The translations under genes were made by a program, and so were the position numbers. A stretch of 5,023 bases of DNA. It comes from Anaerolineaceae bacterium (lineage in GTDB: Bacteria; Chloroflexota; Anaerolineae; Anaerolineales; Anaerolineaceae). A model generated the notes under the pieces. It did no database searches and was not told the origin of the DNA. It saw only the letters and a list, made by a program, of their open reading frames with translations. Below, in pieces: positions 1 through 4,520 of this stretch. The stretch spans positions 1-5,023 of the forward strand of contig DOEX01000108.1 in assembly GCA_003532515.1 (NCBI GenBank), written 5' to 3'. The first letter of the stretch is position 1; each line of letters starts with the position of its first letter.

Positions 1-260
1 CCGTTTTTAAAGTTCTGTACGAGCGTACCGGTGCTGTCTTTGATCAGATTAATTCCACGGGAAACGTTGCTCTGCCGCTCAATGTAGCCCATTTCCTCCA
101 ATTGGTTGAGGTAATAGTTGACTACTGAGGTCGAAGTGATTTGGGTTTGTGCCCCAATCTCGCGAATGGAAGGAGGATAGCCCTTTTCTTCCTGCCAGTC
201 ACGAATGCATGACAAAATATTCTTGTGTCGCTGGCTTAGTCCTTTATTTTTTCGTGCCAT
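1..260 (-). CDS. lexA: LexA repressor, N-terminal DNA-binding part (partial, runs off the left edge)
   Basis: LexA represses the SOS DNA-damage regulon and is inactivated by RecA-stimulated self-cleavage. The 86 visible residues form the family's N-terminal winged-helix domain. A helix at about residues 8-26 is followed by the hallmark GYPPSIREIG (27-36), then the recognition-helix region TSTSVVNYYLNQLEEMGYIER (42-62, with the usual S-V-x-x-x-L-x-x-L-E pattern), and the wing with VSRGI (66-70). The Ser/Lys peptidase domain lies outside the window and cannot be checked. The ATG at 258-260 is chosen because it gives the normal MARK-type N-terminus. The ribosome binding site is weak: GGAG ends 12 bases upstream. 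An in-frame TTG 18 bases upstream has no better site. Transcription is likely self-repressed, since a LexA box lies in the promoter. The identification is secure; only the C-terminal half is unseen. Confidence 0.93.
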   Translation of the reverse strand, partial: MARKNKGLSQRHKNILSCIRDWQEEKGYPPSIREIGAQTQITSTSVVNYYLNQLEEMGYIERQSNVSRGINLIKDSTGTLVQNFKN

Positions 261-299
261 AGTAACCGCTTTCTCCAAGTTTGCATGTTCTATAGTGCA

Positions 300-328
300 A
301 TAATATCAGAACAAATGTTCAGTGTCAA
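300..328 (-). promoter_or_regulatory. Sigma-70-type promoter of lexA
   Basis: Read on the minus strand, a perfect -35 TTGACA (323-328) is followed by a 17-base spacer and a -10 TATTAT (300-305, five of six consensus bases). Transcription would begin near 292-294, giving a short leader of about 30 bases before the lexA ATG at 260. The LexA box fills the spacer, so bound repressor would block RNA polymerase. Confidence 0.85.
309..320. promoter_or_regulatory. LexA operator (SOS box, GAAC-N4-GTTC type)
   Basis: GAACAAATGTTC is a perfect inverted repeat of GAAC around four bases. It matches the core of the Gram-positive (DinR-type) SOS box, a form also described for green non-sulfur bacteria, rather than the CTG-N10-CAG box of Gammaproteobacteria. 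It lies between the -35 and -10 elements of the lexA promoter, which supports autoregulation. It is about 130 bases from the divergent gene's start and probably does not control that gene strongly. Confidence 0.88.
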
Positions 329-373
329 GACATTGATAGAAAATAAAGATGTCTACGCTCAACAGGCGGAATT

Positions 374-389
374 TGGCATCAAACTGCCA
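374..389. repeat. Short inverted repeat in the lexA/secreted-protein intergenic region
   Basis: TGGCA (374-378) and TGCCA (385-389) are perfect inverted repeats separated by six bases. The dyad lies upstream of the start of the secreted protein gene at 449 and could be a regulator's operator. Five-base arms occur by chance often, so this is only a candidate. Confidence 0.25.
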
Positions 390-413
390 GTAGGGTTGGG
401 GGTAAATACTAGG

Positions 414-419
414 TATAAG
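414..419 (+). promoter_or_regulatory. Possible -10 element for the secreted Asp-box/DUF1906 gene
   Basis: TATAAG (five of six bases of TATAAT) lies 29 bases before the chosen ATG, a suitable distance for a short leader. No acceptable -35 hexamer is found 16-18 bases upstream: positions 391-397 are a G-rich run. Either an activator is needed or this is not the promoter. Confidence 0.3.
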
Positions 420-437
420 AATTGCAACGTGTTTTCT

Positions 438-443
438 GGAAGG
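438..443 (+). promoter_or_regulatory. Ribosome binding site that sets the start at 449
   Basis: GGAAGG ends five bases before the ATG at 449. The open frame can be extended to a TTG at 422, but that codon has no Shine-Dalgarno sequence and would place this purine run inside the gene. The signal peptide also begins properly (Met-Lys-His-Lys) at 449. Confidence 0.75.
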
Positions 444-448
444 TTAAT

Positions 449-2404
449 ATGAAACATAAAATACTTTTGACTACGATTGTTACAACATTGCTCCTCACCC
501 TGATCCCAATGGATCGGGTGGTCGCACAAAATATCCCAACGACGATAGGAGCGGAGCTGGACCCAACCGAAATTGATTTCGGTCTGGTTAGCGAGTCTGA
601 ATTGTGGCTCAAATCGGGTTCTGAGCTTTATTACACCCAAGATGCTGGTGAACAATGGAGGAAGATCACTCCGCAGACAAACCTTTTTGAGCCTTATCTG
701 CTAACCTCTTTTACCACATCGAACCTGGGTTTTGTCCTCTTTCTGACTCAGACAGAAACAACCGTTGATCTTGAAATCCATAAAACCTCTTCACAAGGCA
801 ACACCTGGTCGCTAGTGACCGGAAATTTAGAGGAGAAGATAAACCAGAAATTCAGCCAACCTTTTGGTGAAATCCAAATGCAGTGGTTGGATGAAGAAAA
901 CGCCATGGTGTTAGTGAAGGAATTTACCAGCAGCAACTTTAGCCTGGGGACTCTCTTCGTCAGCAATGATGGCGGTGGGCACTGGTCGGCGAGAGAGGTG
1001 CCAGTTGCTGAGAATTTCGTTTTTCTCGACCAGCAGATAGGTTTTATGCTCAACCCGGCTGACTCCCAGTCGCTCTATCGCAGTCTGGATGGCGGTAAGA
1101 GCTGGACCTTGCTCGAACTGAGTATGCCCCAAAGCCTGGATTCCAACCTATTTGAATCCGATTTGCCGATTAAATTAAAAAATCAACAGGTATATTTACC
1201 TATAAAAATAACAGAAAGCGAGGCTGAGGATGTAGATTTTTTGGTCAAGATTGAACCAAAAGCAACACCAAAGTCGATGATTTCAACAGAAACCCCGGAT
1301 ATCATACCCATCCTGCCCCCATCAAAACAAAAACAGCCCTCAAATACAATTGACCGGCAAATCAGCGTAACCCAAACGCTGGATGCCCAGGATTTGTGGA
1401 TTGGGTTGACGGGTGGGGACTGCCATAGCCTGCCGACAGAGGAGGGTGGGGTTGAGATTACTTGTGAAACCAGCTGGCAGATGCTGAGAAGCCAAAGTGG
1501 TGGGTTAGGCTGGGAAAACATCAAACTGCCAGGCGAGTTAAGGGAAGTCACGAAAAACTATACCTTAAACACTCGAACGCCTCAGGTGAACCCGAAAGAT
1601 GTGCAACCGCAGGCTGATGCTTGGGTACGAACCTTCATCGGACACGCTTTTGATAAGTGCGAAATTCCGACATTGAGTCAATTGCAGAGGTGGTTTACCA
1701 GCAGTCCTTACAAAGCGGTTAACCTCTACATTGGTGGCATCTCGCGATATTGCAGCAACGCAGCACTTTCAGCCACTTATTTACGTGCAATGAATCTTCA
1801 GGGTTGGCAATTCATTCCAACCTGGGTCGGTCCTCAGGCACCGTGCACAAGTTATAAGAACAAATTTCCCTATGATGTCAACCTTGCTTACCAGGCAGGC
1901 GTTGATAACGCGAACCAAGCACGTACTAAGCTTATGTCACTTGGTTTGAGCAACCCAGATGGTACCGGCAGCATCATCTACCTGGATTTGGAGCATTTCG
2001 CTTACTCGAGCACTTGTTCAGCGGCGGCACGAGCTTATGTCAATGGCTGGACTACACGTCTTTCTCAGTTGGGGATTTACTCCGGTCTCTATTCAACCTC
2101 CAGCGGTATCAACGATAATCGCTACTTTGATATAAGCAAACCCCCTTCCGCGGTGTGGATCGCGGAATGGTATCAAACTCCTGGTTTCCGACCGGATGAG
2201 ACCGTCTGGGGTTTGCGCTATCTTCCGGACTATTATTGGGTTTATCACCAGAGAATCTTGCAATATTCTGGCGGTCACACAGAGACATGGGGTGGAGTTG
2301 CAATGGATGTAGATTGCAATGTAGCTGATGGGAAGACTGCAGTGCCCTATGGTTCACTTTCACATCCGTATCGGCGCTTTTTCCCATTCATTTCTAAACA
2401 TTGA
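449..2404 (+). CDS. Secreted protein with Asp-box repeats and a C-terminal DUF1906 (Rv2525c-like, glycoside-hydrolase-like) domain
   Basis: This is a 651-residue exported protein. Residues 1-27 form a Sec signal peptide: a charged MKHK start, a hydrophobic core, then VVA-Q as the likely cleavage site. Residues about 28-265 hold Asp-box-like (BNR) motifs at 62-70 (TQDAGEQW), 112-120 (degenerate), 172-179 (SNDGGGHW) and 212-219 (SLDGGKSW). A fifth weak copy at 348-355 follows a linker rich in Pro, Ser, Thr and Lys (about 270-306). This part is probably a beta-propeller, as in sialidase-like and YCF48-like proteins. Residues about 390-630 match the DUF1906 family, a TIM-barrel fold related to GH25 lysozymes. 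Candidate acidic residues are D513 and E515 in YLDLEHF, E573 in IAEW, and D620 and D622 in MDVD. Five cysteines in this domain (404, 435, 466, 523, 623) could form disulfides outside the cell. The substrate is unknown; a cell-wall or polysaccharide glycan is only an inference. It is transcribed divergently from lexA. Confidence 0.82.
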   Translation: MKHKILLTTIVTTLLLTLIPMDRVVAQNIPTTIGAELDPTEIDFGLVSESELWLKSGSELYYTQDAGEQWRKITPQTNLFEPYLLTSFTTSNLGFVLFLTQTETTVDLEIHKTSSQGNTWSLVTGNLEEKINQKFSQPFGEIQMQWLDEENAMVLVKEFTSSNFSLGTLFVSNDGGGHWSAREVPVAENFVFLDQQIGFMLNPADSQSLYRSLDGGKSWTLLELSMPQSLDSNLFESDLPIKLKNQQVYLPIKITESEAEDVDFLVKIEPKATPKSMISTETPDIIPILPPSKQKQPSNTIDRQISVTQTLDAQDLWIGLTGGDCHSLPTEEGGVEITCETSWQMLRSQSGGLGWENIKLPGELREVTKNYTLNTRTPQVNPKDVQPQADAWVRTFIGHAFDKCEIPTLSQLQRWFTSSPYKAVNLYIGGISRYCSNAALSATYLRAMNLQGWQFIPTWVGPQAPCTSYKNKFPYDVNLAYQAGVDNANQARTKLMSLGLSNPDGTGSIIYLDLEHFAYSSTCSAAARAYVNGWTTRLSQLGIYSGLYSTSSGINDNRYFDISKPPSAVWIAEWYQTPGFRPDETVWGLRYLPDYYWVYHQRILQYSGGHTETWGGVAMDVDCNVADGKTAVPYGSLSHPYRRFFPFISKH

Positions 2405-2416
2405 GACAACTCTCAA
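2401..2416 (+). repeat. Perfect inverted repeat across the stop codon of the secreted-protein gene
   Basis: TTGAGA (2401-2406) and TCTCAA (2411-2416) form a perfect six-base stem around a CAAC loop. The stop TGA at 2402-2404 sits in the left arm. It lies directly before the GC-rich hairpin at 2427-2451, so the message would end in two tandem hairpins. Alone it is weak; it may stabilise the 3' end. Confidence 0.45.
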
Positions 2417-2426
2417 CCAAGCCAAT

Positions 2427-2451
2427 GATCCGCCCCGTTAGGGGCGGTATC
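2427..2451 (+). terminator. Terminator-like GC-rich hairpin after the secreted-protein gene
   Basis: CCGCCCC (2430-2436) pairs perfectly with GGGGCGG (2441-2447) around a GTTA loop. The stem extends by GAT/ATC if T2448 is bulged out, giving ten pairs. It begins 23 bases after the stop codon, a typical place for a terminator. The following bases (GTTTATAAT) contain only three consecutive T residues, so the tail is poor for intrinsic termination. It may be an attenuating or imperfect terminator, leaving some readthrough into the YitT gene. Confidence 0.55.
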
Positions 2452-2454
2452 GTT

Positions 2455-2460
2455 TATAAT
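2455..2460 (+). promoter_or_regulatory. Possible -10 element for the YitT/macro-domain operon
   Basis: A perfect TATAAT stands 39 bases before the chosen ATG at 2500, which would allow a leader of about 33 bases. The place for a -35 (about 2432-2438) is occupied by the GC-rich hairpin and does not resemble TTGACA, and no extended TGn motif is present. The hexamer may be chance in an AT-rich tail. Confidence 0.4.
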
Positions 2461-2490
2461 CCCTTTCCGGACGGCAGGCTAAAGCATAAT

Positions 2491-2495
2491 AGAGG
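2491..2495 (+). promoter_or_regulatory. Ribosome binding site that sets the YitT start at 2500
   Basis: AGAGG ends four bases before the ATG at 2500 and 13 bases before a second in-frame ATG at 2509. The shorter spacing makes 2500 more likely. The frame can be opened back to a TTG at 2401, but that would run through the hairpin, overlaps the previous gene's stop and adds a 33-residue tail not typical of the family. Confidence 0.65.
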
Positions 2496-2499
2496 AAAG

Positions 2500-3402
2500 A
2501 TGTTAGTTATGGGAAAGATCAAGAATTTTTTGAACCAGCTGGATTTTAGCTGGCGATCCCTGAAAGATTATGGATTGATCATTCTGGGTGGGTTCATCCA
2601 GGCTCTGGCTTTGCGTACTTTCCTTGTTCCAGCCCAGTTGGTAGGCGGCGGCATCAGTGGTATCGCCCAAATACTCCACTATCTTTGGAACTTGCCGATC
2701 GGTATGGTCACTTTACTGGGCAATATCCCCCTTTTTATTATCGGTTGGCGTTATTTAGGTGGACCTCGCTTTGCGGTTCGTACCATACTTGCCGTGCTCT
2801 CATACACTATTCTCGTTGATGTCCTTGTTGAACTAACAGGCACTGATCCCATAACAGATGACATTCTGCTGAATTCGCTCTATGGCGGCATCATGCTGGG
2901 CATTGGGCTCGGTTTGGTTTATCTTGGGCGTGGTACGAGCGGCGGGACGGATATTCTTGGTCGCCTCCTCAATCAACGACTAGGCATGTCAATTTCGCTG
3001 GCTTACATGATCACCGATTCTTTTGCGGTGCTCCTTGCGGGCTTCTTCTTTGGATGGGATAAAGCTCTTTACGGCTTGATCATGATTTACCTCAGCGGTG
3101 TGGCTGCGGATATGATCTCCCAGGGCACAAACGTCATTCGTGAAGCCATGATCATTACCGACGAAACCGAAAAAGTGGTCAAAGCTATTACTGAAGAACT
3201 CGGTCGAGGCACCACCATCATTCAAGCGAAAGGTGGGTACACCCAAAAGGACCGCCCGATTGTCTTTTGCGTGGTTACGGCCGCTGAAGTGATCCGACTC
3301 AAGACTATCGTGCATGATGCTGACCCGGATGCATTCATGGTAGTTGGGCATGCCAACGAAGCACTTGGCGAGGGTTTTAAGCCGTTAAGTGGTCACACAT
3401 AA
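2500..3402 (+). CDS. YitT family membrane protein with C-terminal DUF2179 domain
   Basis: This is a 300-residue integral membrane protein, close to the usual length of the YitT family (YitT_membrane followed by DUF2179). Hydrophobic segments at about 24-42, 66-84, 92-110, 124-143, 165-184 and 189-206 should span the membrane. Family signatures are the glycine-rich VPAQLVGGGISGIA (43-56) and GRGTSGGTDILGRLL (143-157). After the last helix, residues about 217-287 form the cytoplasmic DUF2179 domain, with RGTTIIQAKGGY (236-247), a beta-strand CVVTAAE (257-263) and PDAFMVV (276-282). The molecular function of this family is not established; a transport or sensing role is inferred from the architecture. 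It is followed after 27 bases by the macro-domain gene, so the two are probably co-transcribed. Family assignment is firm and function unknown. Confidence 0.9.
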   Translation: MLVMGKIKNFLNQLDFSWRSLKDYGLIILGGFIQALALRTFLVPAQLVGGGISGIAQILHYLWNLPIGMVTLLGNIPLFIIGWRYLGGPRFAVRTILAVLSYTILVDVLVELTGTDPITDDILLNSLYGGIMLGIGLGLVYLGRGTSGGTDILGRLLNQRLGMSISLAYMITDSFAVLLAGFFFGWDKALYGLIMIYLSGVAADMISQGTNVIREAMIITDETEKVVKAITEELGRGTTIIQAKGGYTQKDRPIVFCVVTAAEVIRLKTIVHDADPDAFMVVGHANEALGEGFKPLSGHT

Positions 3403-3420
3403 AGATCCCCCAAATCATAA

Positions 3421-3427
3421 AGAGGTG
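3421..3427 (+). promoter_or_regulatory. Ribosome binding site of the macro-domain gene, with two possible starts
   Basis: AGAGGTG is a strong Shine-Dalgarno match. Two adjacent ATG codons follow, at 3430 (two bases after the motif) and 3433 (five bases after it). Spacing slightly favours 3433, which would remove one Met. The site lies in the short gap after the YitT gene, supporting co-transcription with separate ribosome loading. Confidence 0.7.
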
Positions 3428-3429
3428 CA

Positions 3430-3933
3430 ATGATGGCTAACTTGATTGCGATGATGGCAGATATCACCACGCTGGATGTTGATTCGATTGTAAACGCTGC
3501 CAATTCCTCCTTATTGGGGGGTGGAGGCGTGGATGGGGCAATACACAAAGTTGCTGGTCACCAGCTTCTGGAAGCTTGCAGGAGACTGGGCGGATGTGAG
3601 ACGGGTGAGGCAAAGATCACACCTGGTTTTAACCTGTCGGCACGCTATGTGATCCACACTGTTGGTCCGGTCTGGAATGGCGGTCAGCATGGGGAGGCTG
3701 AGCTGTTGGCGAATTGTTATCGCAATAGCTTGCAGTTGGCAGAGGAAAATAGCGTGAAATCGATCGCATTTCCTTCGATCAGCACAGGGATCTACGGTTA
3801 CCCAATCGAAGAGGCGGCTAAAGTTGCCATAGAGACAGTCAAGTCAATGGAACCCGACCTGAAGAGCGTTGAAGAGGTAATTTTCTGCTGCTTCTCGCGC
3901 AGGGCACTTGACGTCTACCAGGCTCTTTTATAA
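3430..3933 (+). CDS. Macro-domain protein, probable O-acetyl-ADP-ribose deacetylase / ADP-ribose hydrolase (YmdB/MacroD-like)
   Basis: This is a single-domain macro protein of 167 residues (166 if translation starts at the second ATG), the usual size for stand-alone bacterial members. Macro domains bind ADP-ribose; MacroD/YmdB-type members hydrolyse O-acetyl-ADP-ribose or remove ADP-ribose from acidic residues. Visible motifs, in order, are MADITTLDVDSIVNAAN (9-25, with Asp11 for the adenine and N22/N25 of the NAAN motif), the glycine loop LLGGGGVDGAIH (28-39, with catalytic-type Asp35), ITPGFNL (63-69), YVIHTVGPVW (73-82) and AFPSISTGIYGYP (113-125), the second ligand-binding loop. The G-G-G-V-D-x-A-I-H pattern is that of the MacroD/YmdB class. 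It is probably in an operon with the YitT-like gene 27 bases upstream. The exact substrate is not decided by sequence. Confidence 0.92.
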   Translation: MMANLIAMMADITTLDVDSIVNAANSSLLGGGGVDGAIHKVAGHQLLEACRRLGGCETGEAKITPGFNLSARYVIHTVGPVWNGGQHGEAELLANCYRNSLQLAEENSVKSIAFPSISTGIYGYPIEEAAKVAIETVKSMEPDLKSVEEVIFCCFSRRALDVYQALL

Positions 3934-3972
3934 ACAGTTTTTAGGGGTTTGTTCCGGTGTTTTAATTTGTAA

Positions 3973-3985
3973 AGTTGATTCAACT
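3973..3985. repeat. Palindrome between convergent genes, possible weak bidirectional terminator
   Basis: AGTTGA-T-TCAACT is a perfect palindrome around one base, giving a five-base stem with a three-base loop in RNA. It lies between the macro-domain stop (3933) and the end of the MazG-like gene (4012). Read on the minus strand, CAACT is followed by TTTACAAATT, a poor T tract. On the plus strand nothing resembles a T tract after it. Termination here is only a possibility. Confidence 0.3.
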
Positions 3986-4011
3986 CTACCAGGTAGGCGC
4001 AGCAATGCCTC

Positions 4012-4401
4012 CTACTCGATAGGATTGATGGGATGACCGAGTTTAAGTGCCATTTTCTCCAGTAAGGCATCATCAACGGATTGACCGCAGAATGTTTCCA
4101 GGAAGACAGAAAGCATCATGTTGCAGTCAGCAGCTTCATGGGCAATGTTCTCTTTGCGAATTCGGTCGTTGTTCCGTATCCATCCAGGTTTGCGCGAAAC
4201 AATCTCGTCAGCTTCAAGACCTAATTTTGCGAAATTTATCAGCAGTTCTTGCTCTTCCTGGGTCAATTCTGCTGGTTGGATGGCCAGGTATGCTTCAGCT
4301 AACTCTCCGACTTCAGAGAGGTAGAAGAGCAGTGCGCTTTTATGATCAGGCCAACTCAAACCGCGTTGTCTATAATATTCCTGGATGATTTCTGTTTTCA
4401 T
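4012..4401 (-). CDS. MazG-like nucleotide pyrophosphohydrolase
   Basis: This 129-residue protein is a small all-alpha NTP pyrophosphohydrolase of the MazG superfamily, which splits (d)NTPs to the monophosphate and pyrophosphate using Mg2+ bound by acidic residues. The metal-binding signature is visible as EVGE (E30 and E33) in SEVGELAEAYLA (29-40), and EAAD (E89 and D92) in HEAADCNMMLSVF (88-100). The two are about 55 residues apart, longer than the 12-28 usually quoted for the EXXE-EXXD pattern. The intervening stretch includes a KPGWIRNNDR segment (71-80) and an AEADE-like acidic patch near 62-66 (LEADE). The start at 4401 has AGAGG seven bases upstream. It is convergent with the macro-domain gene and divergent from the lyase gene. 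The NTP substrate cannot be told from sequence; house-cleaning of abnormal nucleotides is an inference. Confidence 0.82.
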   Translation of the reverse strand: MKTEIIQEYYRQRGLSWPDHKSALLFYLSEVGELAEAYLAIQPAELTQEEQELLINFAKLGLEADEIVSRKPGWIRNNDRIRKENIAHEAADCNMMLSVFLETFCGQSVDDALLEKMALKLGHPINPIE

Positions 4402-4408
4402 ATTTTTT

Positions 4409-4413
4409 CCTCT
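4409..4413 (-). promoter_or_regulatory. Ribosome binding site of the MazG-like gene
   Basis: Read on the minus strand, AGAGG is followed by seven bases, mostly A, and then the ATG at 4399-4401. The spacing is ideal and fixes the start. A TACAAT at 4419-4424 further upstream resembles a -10 element but lies too close to the ribosome binding site to leave a normal leader, and has no -35 partner. Confidence 0.7.
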
Positions 4414-4511
4414 CGGAAATTGTACCTGAAGTGTTCACAAAAATTTCGTTTTGACGAGACCGAAGCACGATTGCGTCATGATAAGATTGTTGAATAGCAA
4501 GAACAATCAGC

Positions 4512-4515
4512 GAGG
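4512..4515 (+). promoter_or_regulatory. Ribosome binding site pointing to an ACG start codon for the ammonia-lyase gene
   Basis: GAGG is followed by five bases (TAAGT) and then ACG at 4521, exactly where a start codon is expected. The frame is open only from 4494 (TGA at 4491-4493), and between there and the conserved region it contains no ATG or GTG. The only ordinary alternative is a TTG at 4545, which has no convincing Shine-Dalgarno sequence. Confidence 0.5.
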
Positions 4516-4520
4516 TAAGT

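Noticed and set aside
422..448. Upstream TTG start extending the secreted protein by nine residues
   Set aside because: No Shine-Dalgarno sequence precedes it, it overlaps the good GGAAGG site at 438-443, and it would bury the natural start of the signal peptide.
748..1551. Several open frames on the minus strand opposite the secreted-protein gene
   Set aside because: Their translations show no domain signature or sensible composition, and they lie wholly inside a well-supported plus-strand gene; they are antisense shadows.
2401..2499. TTG start at 2401 extending the YitT-like protein by 33 residues
   Set aside because: It overlaps the previous stop codon, runs through the GC-rich hairpin and -10-like hexamer, and the extra residues do not fit the family; ATG at 2500 has a good ribosome binding site.
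2989..3351. Minus-strand open frame inside the YitT-like gene
   Set aside because: It is histidine- and asparagine-rich without any recognisable motif, and opposite a clear membrane-protein gene.
3993..4015. GTAGG/CCTAC inverted repeat at the end of the MazG-like gene as a terminator
   Set aside because: The loop is 13 bases, the stem only five pairs, and no T tract follows on either strand.
4047..4388. Plus-strand open frames inside the MazG-like gene
   Set aside because: They are complementary to the conserved EXXE/EXXD protein and show no motif of their own.
4451..4485. TTGACG plus GATAAG as a promoter for the ammonia-lyase gene
   Set aside because: The spacing is 23 bases, too long for a sigma-70-type promoter, and no better -10 fits.
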